Part shown: piece by piece, positions 36,758-46,270 of the stretch
Numbering within the stretch: position 1 is the first letter of the stretch
Layout of the letters: each line of letters starts with the position of its first letter
From: Pseudomonadota bacterium
GTDB taxonomy: Bacteria; Pseudomonadota; Gammaproteobacteria; UBA1113
Length of the DNA stretch: 64,000 nucleotides
Direction: 5' to 3'
Assembly (NCBI GenBank): GCA_021782495.1
Contig: JAJXUV010000002.1
Coordinates: 124,001 to 188,000 of the forward strand
Made by a program: the position numbers and the translations under genes
Notes under the pieces: model-generated
Databases searched by the model: none
Seen by the model: only the letters and a program-made list of their open reading frames with translations
What the model was told of the DNA's origin: nothing

Positions 36758-39541
36758 CTAAGAAATGCCTCCGCGCTTTATACCGTCTAATTTAGCACAT
36801 ATTTTTCCTAATATCTCACTAAATTCGTTCAACCGATTGACTTCTTGCTCGACCACATTGGCGGGTGCGCGGTCTTTAAATTGGGGATTGTCGAGTTTAG
36901 CCTTGCATTTGGCGATTTCTTGTTCTAATTTTGTTTTCTCTTTGGACAAACGTGCTGCTTCGGCGTCGAGGTCGATGAGACCTGCCAAGTCGATGAGGCA
37001 AGTAATGTCTTTGACTTCGGCGGTAGCAAACTGTGTGCCCGTCGGTGTTTTATCGGCCCAAGCAATAGAGGACAAACGCGCTAGGGGTTTCAATTGTTCT
37101 AAATGAGGATTCAGTACATGCTGCAAACTTTGATTCTGGGTCATTAAAGTCAGTGCCAACGGTTTACCCGGTGCGATATTCATTTCAACACGGATATTTC
37201 GTACAGACACTACAATGCTTTGCATTAAATTGAATAGCTTTTCAATCGTCGCATCTTTCGAATGGATTTCATACAGGGGATAAGGCCGTATCATCAGCGA
37301 AGTTTCTGACAAGGATAATAAAGGTTTGAAAGATTGCCACAATTTTTCCGTGATAAAAGGCATAATAGGATGCAATAATCTTAACAAATTTTCGAAGATG
37401 TAGACCAAGAGATAGCGTGTGTGTGCTTTTTGCTTGTCTGAAGCTTCTGACTGTAAAATGGTTTTGGCCCATTCCAAGCCCCAATCGCAAAATTCATCCC
37501 AAGAAAATTCATACAATTGTTGTGCGAGTAAATCAAATCGATAGTGATTCAAATGTTCTTGCGAAGTTTGAATCGTGTGTTGCAAGCGCGACAATAGCCA
37601 TTGTTCTCCCAAGGACAATTGCGCGGTTTTGTCCCATTTCACCAAAGGTTTATCAGTCGCATGCATCAAAATAAAACGCGCAGCATTCCACAATTTATTG
37701 CAGAAATTGCGATAGCCGGTTAGGCGCGCTAGATCAAAGCGTATGTTGCGGCCATTGGAAGCCAAGGCGCAAAAAGTAAAACGTAACGCATCGGTTCCAA
37801 AAGCGTGGATGCCTTCTGGGAATTGTTCTCGCGTCACTTTTTCGATGCGAGACGCCATTTGCGGTTGCATTAAACCCGTGATGCGTTTTTCAATCAAAGA
37901 TTTTAAATCAATGCCGTTAATTAAATCTAAAGGATCTAAAACATTTCCTTTGGTCTTAGACATCTTTTGTCCCTCGTGATCGCGAATGAGACCGGTGATG
38001 TACACAGTTTTAAAAGGAATTTCTTGGGTGAAATTCAAACCCATCATGATCATGCGCGCGACCCAGAAAAATAAAATGTCAAAACCCGTGACTAACACCG
38101 AAGTGGGATAAAAAGTGTTGAGATCGGCGGTTTTTTGAGGCCAACCCAAAGTGGAAAAAGGCCACAGCGCCGAAGAAAACCATGTGTCTAAAACATCTTC
38201 GTCTTGTTTTAATATCAGGTCGGAAGAAAGTTGGTGTTCTTTGCGGATCTCGGCCTCGCTGTTTCCAATAAAAATATGACCTTCTTCATCGTACCAAGCG
38301 GGAATGCGATGTCCCCACCACAATTGTCGACTGATACACCAATCGTGTATATTGTCTAACCATTGAAAATAGGTGTTTTTCCAATTTTCTGGAACGAATT
38401 GTATTTGTCCTCTTTTGACGGCTTCTAAAGCCGGCTCTGCCAAGGGCTGCATTTTCACAAACCATTGATCGGTTAAATAAGGCTCGACAATAACCCCAGA
38501 ACGATCGCCTCTAGGAACATTTAAACGATGGGCTTTGGTTTCAATGAGCAAACCTGCTTTTTTCAAATCTTCTACTATTTTTTTGCGCGCTTCAAAACGT
38601 TCCAAGCCTTGATAGGCAGCAGGAACCGTTTCGTTTAAATGTGCATCCGGTGTTAAAATATTTAAGATCGGTAAATGATGCCGCAGACCCACTTCGTAAT
38701 CGTTGAAATCGTGTCCGGGCGTGATTTTAACGGCGCCGGTACCGAATTCTCTGTCGACGTAAGTGTCCGCAATGATCGGAATTTTACGATCCGTTAAAGG
38801 CAAAGCCACGTGTGCGCCGATTAAATGTTGATAACGTTCATCTTCTGGATGAACAGCCACCGCCACGTCGCCCAATAAAGTTTCCGGACGCGTGGTGGCG
38901 ACGATCAATTCGTCTTTCTGATCGATGACAGGATACCGGATGTGCCATAAAAATCCCTCTTCTTCTTCGTTTAACACTTCCAGATCGGAAATGGCTGTCA
39001 ATAATTTGGGATCCCAATTCACCAAGCGTTTGGCTCTATAAATCAAGCCTTGTTTGTACAATTCAATGAAAGCGGTGTTCACAGCGGTGCACAGATCGCC
39101 ATCGAGGGTAAAGCGTTCGCGCGACCAATCGCAAGAATCCCCCATCACACGCATTTGCTCAGTGATTCTAGAACCCGATATTTTTTTCCAATCCCAAATC
39201 GCTTCCACAAAAGCCTCTCGACCCAAATCATGACGAGATTGATTTTTTTTCGACAATTGTCTTTCAACCACCATTTGTGTTGAAATGCCGGCGTGATCCG
39301 TACCGGGTTGCCACAAAGTGTTATTGCCTTGCATACGATGATACCGAATTAAAATATCCATCAAAGTGTGTTGAAATCCATGTCCCATGTGTAAACTGCC
39401 CGTGACATTCGGTGGTGGCAGCATGATGCAATAAGGTTTGCCGTGACCGTTTGGGCTAAAATAACGGGCTTTTTCCCAGAAATCATAGCATTCTTTTTCT
39501 AAACTTTCTGGCGTATATTGGGAAGACAAGGGTTCAGTCAT
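36758..39541 (-). CDS. valS: Valyl-tRNA synthetase
   Basis: A 927-residue class I synthetase. The HIGH-type motif is PPPNVTGSLHMGHG (about 39-52) and the KMSKS-type motif is KMSKTKGNVLDP. The CP1 editing domain has VATTRPETLLGDVAVAV and the threonine-rich editing pocket. The C-terminal coiled coil that braces the tRNA is seen from residue 850 on (SKEKTKLEQEIAKCKAKL). holC lies 13 bases upstream, the normal gammaproteobacterial order. Confidence 0.97.
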   Translation of the reverse strand: MTEPLSSQYTPESLEKECYDFWEKARYFSPNGHGKPYCIMLPPPNVTGSLHMGHGFQHTLMDILIRYHRMQGNNTLWQPGTDHAGISTQMVVERQLSKKNQSRHDLGREAFVEAIWDWKKISGSRITEQMRVMGDSCDWSRERFTLDGDLCTAVNTAFIELYKQGLIYRAKRLVNWDPKLLTAISDLEVLNEEEEGFLWHIRYPVIDQKDELIVATTRPETLLGDVAVAVHPEDERYQHLIGAHVALPLTDRKIPIIADTYVDREFGTGAVKITPGHDFNDYEVGLRHHLPILNILTPDAHLNETVPAAYQGLERFEARKKIVEDLKKAGLLIETKAHRLNVPRGDRSGVIVEPYLTDQWFVKMQPLAEPALEAVKRGQIQFVPENWKNTYFQWLDNIHDWCISRQLWWGHRIPAWYDEEGHIFIGNSEAEIRKEHQLSSDLILKQDEDVLDTWFSSALWPFSTLGWPQKTADLNTFYPTSVLVTGFDILFFWVARMIMMGLNFTQEIPFKTVYITGLIRDHEGQKMSKTKGNVLDPLDLINGIDLKSLIEKRITGLMQPQMASRIEKVTREQFPEGIHAFGTDALRFTFCALASNGRNIRFDLARLTGYRNFCNKLWNAARFILMHATDKPLVKWDKTAQLSLGEQWLLSRLQHTIQTSQEHLNHYRFDLLAQQLYEFSWDEFCDWGLEWAKTILQSEASDKQKAHTRYLLVYIFENLLRLLHPIMPFITEKLWQSFKPLLSLSETSLMIRPYPLYEIHSKDATIEKLFNLMQSIVVSVRNIRVEMNIAPGKPLALTLMTQNQSLQHVLNPHLEQLKPLARLSSIAWADKTPTGTQFATAEVKDITCLIDLAGLIDLDAEAARLSKEKTKLEQEIAKCKAKLDNPQFKDRAPANVVEQEVNRLNEFSEILGKICAKLDGIKRGGIS

Positions 39542-39554
39542 GGCAATCTCTTCA

Positions 39555-39980
39555 TTATAATTCGTGTAAGTTTAAAGGATACTGGGCGTCGCGGTATTGT
39601 TTATACCGTTGACGACCGCGTTCTTTTAAGACGGCATCATTGGCGACGATGTCCAATATTCTCTGAAAGGGCGGCAGAGCAGAAACCATTTCAGGATGCA
39701 GGTTGATCAAAATATCGTAATCGCGATCCAAATTTTTAAGATCACAGCCTATTACTATAGGTGCTTTGGCAGCGGCTGTTTGTTGTTTCAAAGCATGCGG
39801 AATGAAAGCTTCTTCTTTGAAAGTCCACAACAATTGATCGAAGGACTGTGCATTTTGGGGCGTGTCGCAATATACATAGGCAGTATTGCCTGTGGCATAG
39901 GCTTTTTCTGCCAGACGGCAGGCCAATAATAGGCCTGCCGTTGCATTACCTGTTTTGAGTACGTAAAAATCAACATTCAT
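39555..39980 (-). CDS. holC: DNA polymerase III chi subunit
   Basis: 141 residues. Chi links the clamp loader to single-strand-binding protein at the replication fork. Family features are VDFYVLKTGNA, LLACRLAEKAYATGN, VYCDTPQNAQSFDQLLWTF, FIPHAL and the C-terminal RGRQRYKQYRDA. It overlaps the end of pepA by 11 bases and precedes valS, the conserved pepA-holC-valS arrangement. Confidence 0.93.
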   Translation of the reverse strand: MNVDFYVLKTGNATAGLLLACRLAEKAYATGNTAYVYCDTPQNAQSFDQLLWTFKEEAFIPHALKQQTAAAKAPIVIGCDLKNLDRDYDILINLHPEMVSALPPFQRILDIVANDAVLKERGRQRYKQYRDAQYPLNLHEL

Positions 39981-41469
39981 CGGTGTAATGCTGCAAATAC
40001 TGCATGATCAAAGGCAAGGGACGTGCGGTTGCACCTTTGTTTGCACCCGAAAGATAGGCAATGCCGGCAATGTCGAAATGTGCCCAGCGGTAATCTTGGG
40101 TAAATTGCGCTAAAAAGATAGCGGCTTCGATTGCACCGCCCCAACGGTGTGGTGCGATATTTGCGAAATCAGCAAAATTGCTTTTTAGGTCATCTTTAAA
40201 AGAGGCGATCAAAGGCATGCGCCAAGTCGAGTCTAAACTTTTTTTGCCAGCCGCATTCAGCGCATTCGCTAAGGCTTCATCGTCCGTGAAAAAACCCGAC
40301 ATCGTCGTGCCCAAAGCCACCACCATCGCGCCAGTCAAGGTAGCAAAATCCAAAACCACTTTGGGTTTGTAACGCGCACAATAAGTCAGCGCATCACACA
40401 AAACCAAACGGCCTTCGGCATCGGTATTCAGAATTTCTACGGTTTGTCCTGACAGTGTCGTGACAACATCGCCAGGTTTGATGGCATTTCCACCGGGCAT
40501 ATTTTCAGCACAAGCGGCGATAGCCACAATATTGATTGGTAATTTCAAGGCAGCGGCGGTTTTAATAGCGCCTAAGACGGTTGCTGCGCCACACATATCG
40601 AATTTCATTTCATCCATCGTAGCAGGCGGTTTGATCGAAATACCGCCGGTGTCGAAGGTAATGCCTTTGCCGACCAAGGCAATGGGGGCACTGGCTTTTT
40701 TCGCACCTTTGTATTCGACAATGATCAATTTGGGTTCTTGACGGCTACCTTGACCCACGGCCAATAAAGCATTCAAACCCAATTTTTTCATTTCGGTAAC
40801 GGATAATACTTGGGTGCTCAAAGAAGTGTATTTTTTATCTAAATCTTGAGCGACCTTAGCGATGTAAGCCGGGGTACAATAATTAGAAGGTGTATTGGCT
40901 AAATCTTTTACAAAAGACATGCCTTCAGCCAGAGCCAAGGCATAATCCAATGTTTTTTGTCCAGTTTTAAGCGTGTCACTCGAGACAGCATAGCTTAAAG
41001 ATTTTAAAGTCGGTTTTTTGGCAGCTGTTTTTTCACTTTTAAAGGCATTGAACTGATACGTCGCCGCATGAAAGGCTAGAGTCGCTTGTTCTATCCATTG
41101 ATGCTCGTCCATGCCATCGGAAGCCAATCCATCTAAAGCCAAGGCAGCCCTGGTATAGGGTTTTTGAAGTAAGGCTTTGGCAGCAGCTTGCAGCGCATTC
41201 ACCGCTTTTTCAGATGTAAATTCTTTGAAAGGTCCCAAACCCAAGACTAATAAGCGCGAAACTGTACACTCTTTGACCTCAAATAGCCAATTGACTTGTC
41301 CACAGTCGCTGCTGATATTGCCTAATTGCAGCTGATCGTTTAAAATTTTGGCAACTTTGGAGGGGAGTTTCACTTGAGGATCTTTGGCTTTTGCATCCTT
41401 AAAGACAGGTAGGATTAAACAATCCGCATCGATGCTCTGGGGAGCGTTGTGGGTCAAACTAAAGTGCAT
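39970..41469 (-). CDS. pepA: Leucyl aminopeptidase (cytosol aminopeptidase, M17)
   Basis: A 499-residue dinuclear-metal aminopeptidase that forms hexamers; in E. coli it also binds DNA at Xer recombination sites. The active-site segments are LVGKGITFDTGGISIKP, MKFDMCGAATVLG and NTDAEGRLVLCDAL. The start at 41469 (MHFSLTHNAP) is chosen because GAGGA is suitably placed upstream; an in-frame extension to 41544 runs toward the palindromic repeat and lacks family resemblance. It is divergent from lptF. Confidence 0.96.
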   Translation of the reverse strand: MHFSLTHNAPQSIDADCLILPVFKDAKAKDPQVKLPSKVAKILNDQLQLGNISSDCGQVNWLFEVKECTVSRLLVLGLGPFKEFTSEKAVNALQAAAKALLQKPYTRAALALDGLASDGMDEHQWIEQATLAFHAATYQFNAFKSEKTAAKKPTLKSLSYAVSSDTLKTGQKTLDYALALAEGMSFVKDLANTPSNYCTPAYIAKVAQDLDKKYTSLSTQVLSVTEMKKLGLNALLAVGQGSRQEPKLIIVEYKGAKKASAPIALVGKGITFDTGGISIKPPATMDEMKFDMCGAATVLGAIKTAAALKLPINIVAIAACAENMPGGNAIKPGDVVTTLSGQTVEILNTDAEGRLVLCDALTYCARYKPKVVLDFATLTGAMVVALGTTMSGFFTDDEALANALNAAGKKSLDSTWRMPLIASFKDDLKSNFADFANIAPHRWGGAIEAAIFLAQFTQDYRWAHFDIAGIAYLSGANKGATARPLPLIMQYLQHYTDEC

Positions 41470-41538
41470 GGCGATCCTCTTAAATAAATAAACCGAATTG
41501 AAATTATACTGAATAGAAAGTTTTTTGACAATGATTGT

Positions 41539-41566
41539 TGTCATCCCTGCTTACGCAGGGATGACA
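41539..41566. repeat. Palindromic repeat, GTCATCCCTGC family, short copy 3
   Basis: A perfect 28-bp palindrome: TGTCATCCCTGC, TTAC, GCAGGGATGACA. It lies between the divergent pepA and lptF genes. It is a compact one-arm version of the longer repeats. Confidence 0.9.
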
Positions 41567-41604
41567 GTGTAGCGCGGGTTCCAAATAAAAAAAGGCAATA
41601 ACAT

Positions 41605-42756
41605 ATGATTATCAAAAAATATCTGGCCAAAGAAATTTATGCGCACCTCTTCGTGGTGAGCGGTATTTTGGCACTCATTTTTTTAAGCAATCAATTGGTG
41701 CAATTTTTAGGCCGTGCGACTGCGGGGAAATTGACCGGCGGCATGTTGCTGAAAATCATGGTTTTGGAAATTCCAATTTTATTGGGTTTTTTACTGCCTG
41801 TGGCTTTGTACATTGCCATTCTGTTGGCTTATGGCAGATTGTACGTCGACAGTGAAATGACGGTGTTGCAAGCCTGCGGGCTCAGTCAAAAACAATTGTT
41901 GGTTTATACCCAAATTTTTTCCCTTTTTATTTTTATTCTTGTTTTGTTGATGAATTTTTATTTAACGCCTTGGCTGTATCAAAACAAAGACAAAATTTTA
42001 GCAGCAAATCCCGCAACGATTGTGATCAACACTTTGGTTCCGGGTCGATTTAAAAGTTTCAACGATCAAAACATTATTTATGTAGAAGGCGTGGATCACG
42101 CGACGGAAGAAGCGCAATCTATTTTTTTCGCTCGAAGAGAATTTGTGTCGATTCATAAAAAAGTGGCTGGCCAGGATACGACGATTAAAGTGCCGACTTG
42201 GCGGGTGTTGGCGGCGGACAAAGCGTATCAGATGCACAGTAAAACCCTGCAAGGCGATTTTGTGGTGGCACAAAATGGCATAGAGTACAGCGGTGTGCCC
42301 GGCCAGAAAAATTTTAGGGTGATTCGTTTTAAAGAATATGGGGTGCGTATTCCAGACACGGAGAATATTAAAACGAAAATAAATTACAGCAGTTTGGGCT
42401 TTGGAGATTTGTGGTCTGCTGCCTTTAGCAACAAGAAAGCGATGGCTGAGTTGCAATGGCGGATTTCTATGCCCTTGTCTATTCCCATTTTGGTATTATT
42501 GGCTTTGCCTTTGTGTCGAGTGAGTCCTCGTTTGGGTCGATATCGCAAATTAATTCCCGCGGTTTTATTGTATACCGTGTATGCCAACATGCAATTTGTA
42601 GCCAGAGGGTGGATAGAAAATGGCACTATTCCCGCTTACGTTGGTTTGTGGTTCTTACATGGGGTGTTGTTGATCATTGCTTTGTCTTTGTATGTGGATA
42701 AATACCAATGGCGCGTTTATTGGCAAAAGCTCACATTTTGGAATAAAAAACCATGA
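41605..42756 (+). CDS. lptF: LPS export ABC transporter permease LptF
   Basis: 383 residues. With LptG and the ATPase LptB2 it extracts lipopolysaccharide from the inner membrane and passes it to the LptC-A bridge. The fold is as in YjgP/YjgQ: three N-terminal helices, a periplasmic jellyroll (about 130-270) and three C-terminal helices. Family motifs include IIKKYLAKEIYAHL at the start and AELQWRISMPLSIPILVLLALPL for the coupling helix. It overlaps lptG by 4 bases. Confidence 0.95.
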   Translation: MIIKKYLAKEIYAHLFVVSGILALIFLSNQLVQFLGRATAGKLTGGMLLKIMVLEIPILLGFLLPVALYIAILLAYGRLYVDSEMTVLQACGLSQKQLLVYTQIFSLFIFILVLLMNFYLTPWLYQNKDKILAANPATIVINTLVPGRFKSFNDQNIIYVEGVDHATEEAQSIFFARREFVSIHKKVAGQDTTIKVPTWRVLAADKAYQMHSKTLQGDFVVAQNGIEYSGVPGQKNFRVIRFKEYGVRIPDTENIKTKINYSSLGFGDLWSAAFSNKKAMAELQWRISMPLSIPILVLLALPLCRVSPRLGRYRKLIPAVLLYTVYANMQFVARGWIENGTIPAYVGLWFLHGVLLIIALSLYVDKYQWRVYWQKLTFWNKKP

Positions 42757-43817
42757 GTATTTTAACGCGTTATTTATTTAAAGTGGTCAGTCACACGACC
42801 TTAATTGTCTTATTGATATTTTTAGGCATGGATTTTTTCATTCGTTTGATGACGGAATTCAAAGACATCGGCGAGGGCAGTTACACGGTGTGGAGTGCGA
42901 TGGGCTATGTCGCGATGACGATGCCCAATGATTTGTACACCATGTTTCCGATGGCGGGTCTTTTAGGCGCTTTGATGGGTTTGGGCAATTTAGCCAGCCA
43001 CAGTGAATTGGTGGTGATGCGTAGTTCCGGCATGACCTTAACGCAAATGGTGCGCATTATTTTAGGCTGTATTTTAATCTTTGTATTGATAGTTTGTATT
43101 TTTTACGAAACTTTAGCGCCAAAATTAACGCACCAAGCGGAAATGATGCGTGCAACAGCGCGAAGCCACGGTCAAGCGGTGGCGACGCAATACGGTGTGT
43201 GGCTGAGAGAAGGCAGTAGTTTTTTTCATTTTGATGAAGTCAAACGCGATGGCACCATTGTTGGTTTAACCCGATATCAATTTGATAAAACCCACCATTT
43301 AATTTCGGTGAGTTCTGCTGAAAAAGGACGTCATCAGGGCAATGGTTGGGCCGTAGAATCTGTTCAAACGACGGAGATAGAAGCAAATAAAACCACTTCG
43401 AGTACCTTGAAAGAAGCTTGGTGGCCTTTGCGTTTGGATCCCGTCATTTTACGCATCGCCGCAATCGAACCCAATGAAATGAATTTGTGGCGTTTAAATA
43501 AAGTGATTCAATATCAAAAACAAAATGCTTTGCGTTCGGTGGATTATGCCTTAAACTTTTGGCAAAGAATTTTTTCACCCCTCATGGCTTGTGTGATGAT
43601 GTTTTTAGCCATCCCCTTTATTTTTGGTCCACTGCGCAGTGCGACCATGGGGCTGCGCTTGGTTTTTGGTATCGCGCTTGGCTTTGTGTTTTATATTTTG
43701 AACCAGTTTATAGGGCCTTTTTGTCTTTTATACCAAATTCCGCCGATATTTGCTGCTTTGATTCCTTTATTGCTGTTTATGGGTGTGGGGATTGTCTTAA
43801 TGAGGCGAGTGAGGTGA
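42753..43817 (+). CDS. lptG: LPS export ABC transporter permease LptG
   Basis: 354 residues, partner of LptF with the same three-helix, jellyroll, three-helix plan. ILTRYLFKVVSHTTLIVLLI begins helix 1; HSELVVMRSSGMTLTQMVR is the conserved coupling-helix region, and FWQRIFSPLMACVMMFLAIPF begins the last helices. The ATGA overlap with lptF implies coupled translation. A large palindrome follows 37 bases after its stop. Confidence 0.95.
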   Translation: MSILTRYLFKVVSHTTLIVLLIFLGMDFFIRLMTEFKDIGEGSYTVWSAMGYVAMTMPNDLYTMFPMAGLLGALMGLGNLASHSELVVMRSSGMTLTQMVRIILGCILIFVLIVCIFYETLAPKLTHQAEMMRATARSHGQAVATQYGVWLREGSSFFHFDEVKRDGTIVGLTRYQFDKTHHLISVSSAEKGRHQGNGWAVESVQTTEIEANKTTSSTLKEAWWPLRLDPVILRIAAIEPNEMNLWRLNKVIQYQKQNALRSVDYALNFWQRIFSPLMACVMMFLAIPFIFGPLRSATMGLRLVFGIALGFVFYILNQFIGPFCLLYQIPPIFAALIPLLLFMGVGIVLMRRVR

Positions 43818-43853
43818 GTTTAGGTGAAATATCGCATGAAAACCTAGAGCCCA

Positions 43854-43932
43854 AACCGAGCCGCGACCGACAGGGAACGGGGAAGCGGGCCACATTCTTT
43901 TTTCTCCGCTTCCTATCGGGCGCGGCTCGGTT
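43854..43932. repeat. Large imperfect palindrome, CCGAGCCGCG family
   Basis: Perfect outer arms AACCGAGCCGCG (43854-43865) and CGCGGCTCGGTT (43921-43932). Inner pairs include GGAAGCGG with CCGCTTCC, and CCGACAGG with CCTATCGG apart from a mismatch. The loop is T-rich. The left arm matches the segment at the end of gltX (13841). It may terminate lptFG, but its sequence identity with the gltX copy shows it is a dispersed repeat. The rest of 43933-44069 holds nothing recognisable. Confidence 0.85.
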
Positions 43933-44069
43933 AGAACCTCCTTACATTTTGGATGTTTCTGTTTGAGTTGAATTCTTGAGCAAAATTCGCGTTCATAAGG
44001 ATTAAATATTTCTTTATTCAGAATCCATTCAGCCATTTCACTTGTAAGTTCATGTAGCGTTTGAATTTA

Positions 44070-46049
44070 TCACCCCTGCAACAATTTCTTTTCAGCCCGG
44101 GCCAGTTGTTGGGGAGTGCCATAAAGAATCAGCACGTCTTGGCCTTTTAATTCGGTGTCGGGAGAAGGTTCATCGCCGCGGATCCCGCCACGCCGTACCG
44201 CCGTCAGGGCTACATCTTCTAAAGCTAAATCTTTCACTCGAACGCCTACCGCATAGGCATTGTCGTCCAAAGTCACCACAGCCAGTTGTTTTTTCTCAGG
44301 GGTGAAATCGCTGTTGTCTTCCAATTCTTCGCCCGGAAAATATTCATGCAAAAGCTGGTAACGATTTTTACGGGCATGCATTAAATGCCGTATGGCCTTT
44401 CGCGGTGGGATATGCAACAAAATCATGGTTTGAAAAGACAACATTAAACTGGCTTCTAAGGTTTCAGGCACTACTTCAGTAGCACCTGCTTTTTGGTATA
44501 AAGTCAATTGTGAATCGTCGACAGTTCGCACCAATACAGGTAAGTTAGGGAGTTCCAAACGAATTTGCGGCAATATATTCAATACAGTGTGACCGTCGAC
44601 AAAACTAAAGACCAGCGCGCGCGCTTTTTCTAAGCCAATCGATTTCAATAAACTTAAATTCCCAGAATCTCCATAGACAACGGTGTGACCTGCCAATTCT
44701 GCGTCGATGACGCGCTTGGGATCCATGTCGACGGCGATGATTTCAAAATTTTCCAAGGCCAAAAAGCGGGCCATATTTTGCCCCACACGGCCATAACCAC
44801 AGATAATAATGTGATTTTGCACGGTACTGACGCGCTGCAATGTTTCTTGTGGCAAGGTATGTGGCGCAGCGCGCTCGGGCTTTTTTTTCTGTTTTAATAG
44901 AAAATTTGCGATGGGTTCGTGGTAGCGAATTAAAAAAGGCGATATAGCCATACTGAAAACTAAAGCGGCCAGTATCACTTGGCCGGTACCGACGGGAATT
45001 ACTTGATCACTCAGAGCAAGAGAAAGGAGGGCAAAACCAAATTCACCGCCTTGGGCCAATATCAAAGCCGTTTGAAGACTATTTTTATTATTGATGCGTA
45101 ATAGACGGGCCGAGCCATAAATGATGGCGGCTTTGATGATCGTAATCAGGGCAATTAACATGAGAAGGGGCAACCAAGCTTTGTCTAAGATTTGGTAATT
45201 GAGCAACATGCCGGTACAGATAAAAAATAAACCGAGTAAAATATCTCTAAAAGGTCTAATTTCTACCTCGATTTGATGGCGATATTCCGTTTCTCCTAAC
45301 ATCATCCCAGACAAAAAAGCCCCTAAAGCCAGTGACAATCCACTAACTTCTGTTAGCCAAGCAGCCGCCAATGTGACCAATAGTACCGTTAGAGTAAACA
45401 ATTCCAACGATCGGGCTTTGGCGATTTCCTGAAAGAGAGGGCGCAATACCCAACGTCCTAAAGACAACATAATGAGCAGAACTACGCAGGCTTTCACCAA
45501 AGACAAGAAAAGGGGGGCCCACACATCGTGCTGACCATTGGCTAAACTGGGGATCAAGATCAAAAAGGGGATAACGGCGAGATCTTGAAACAATAAAACG
45601 CCAATGGCATTTTTAGCATAGGGTTGATTGAGTTCCAATTGGTCTTTTAATTGTTTACTGACAATGGCGGTAGAAGACATAGCAATGGTGGCCGCGATGA
45701 CCAAGGAAGCAGTGATATCAAATCCATGCCAAAAAGCCAAAGCACCGGCAACGATACTGGTGAGAAGGACTTGTAACCCTCCTAGACCCAGGACGCTGTG
45801 TCTTAGCGCAATCAATTTGGGTAAAGAAAATTCTAACCCAATGGTAAACATTAAAAAGACGACGCCGAATTCAGCCAACTGAATGATATTTTGTGAATCG
45901 TCGATCCAGTCTAAACCATAAGGGCCGACGATCGTACCGACTAATAAGTACCCTAAAATAGGAGGTAAACGTAGTCGTCGTAAAACAGTCGTCACCAATA
46001 CAGCGGCGAACAGGACAATAATAATGTTAGCTAGAACTCCAAAATGCAT
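44070..46049 (-). CDS. Monovalent cation:proton antiporter, KefB/KefC/YbaL-like (CPA2)
   Basis: A 659-residue inner-membrane protein. The N-terminal half has about twelve helices: PPILGYLLVGTIVGPYGL, FLMFTIGLEFSLPKL, ATIAMSSTAIVSKQL and LLFQDLAVIPFL. A TrkA-N Rossmann domain follows (about 415-530) with IIICGYGRVGQNMARFL and VVYGDSGNLSLLKSIGL. A TrkA-C domain ends the protein. It probably moves K+ or Na+ in exchange for H+ under nucleotide control. No KefF/KefG-type ancillary gene is adjacent. Confidence 0.9.
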   Translation of the reverse strand: MHFGVLANIIIVLFAAVLVTTVLRRLRLPPILGYLLVGTIVGPYGLDWIDDSQNIIQLAEFGVVFLMFTIGLEFSLPKLIALRHSVLGLGGLQVLLTSIVAGALAFWHGFDITASLVIAATIAMSSTAIVSKQLKDQLELNQPYAKNAIGVLLFQDLAVIPFLILIPSLANGQHDVWAPLFLSLVKACVVLLIMLSLGRWVLRPLFQEIAKARSLELFTLTVLLVTLAAAWLTEVSGLSLALGAFLSGMMLGETEYRHQIEVEIRPFRDILLGLFFICTGMLLNYQILDKAWLPLLMLIALITIIKAAIIYGSARLLRINNKNSLQTALILAQGGEFGFALLSLALSDQVIPVGTGQVILAALVFSMAISPFLIRYHEPIANFLLKQKKKPERAAPHTLPQETLQRVSTVQNHIIICGYGRVGQNMARFLALENFEIIAVDMDPKRVIDAELAGHTVVYGDSGNLSLLKSIGLEKARALVFSFVDGHTVLNILPQIRLELPNLPVLVRTVDDSQLTLYQKAGATEVVPETLEASLMLSFQTMILLHIPPRKAIRHLMHARKNRYQLLHEYFPGEELEDNSDFTPEKKQLAVVTLDDNAYAVGVRVKDLALEDVALTAVRRGGIRGDEPSPDTELKGQDVLILYGTPQQLARAEKKLLQG

Positions 46050-46098
46050 ATTAGTTACTCATTTTTAAAAAACTGACAAAATTGAAAACATTTCTGTG

Positions 46099-46265
46099 AG
46101 CCGTCATTGCAAACTGAAAGCAAAAAAACCCGAAGGCCGTCATTGCGGTTGCCACGCTTCGCTCGCAATGACGGCTTGCGACAAAGCAATCGAAAAAACT
46201 TGAACATCGCTTGAATTGACTCAGCACTCACTGCGTTCATGCTTCGCCTTCGGCTCGCAATGACG
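46099..46265. repeat. Cluster of GTCATTGCG palindromic repeats
   Basis: The core is a perfect 12-bp-arm inverted repeat: GCCGTCATTGCG (46136-46147) and CGCAATGACGGC (46164-46175). A further GCCGTCATTGC starts at 46100, and GCTCGCAATGACG ends near 46265. The sequence resembles the GTCATTGCGAGCGAAG dispersed repeats common in several intracellular and environmental bacteria. It fills the gap between the antiporter gene and the repressor gene. Confidence 0.85.
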
Positions 46266-46270
46266 TATTC

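Noticed and set aside
43797-44036. Minus-strand frame after lptG
   Set aside because: It is made almost entirely of the palindrome at 43854-43932 and has no family resemblance.
46055-46240. 61-codon minus-strand frame
   Set aside because: It lies within the GTCATTGCG repeat cluster and encodes repeat-derived text.
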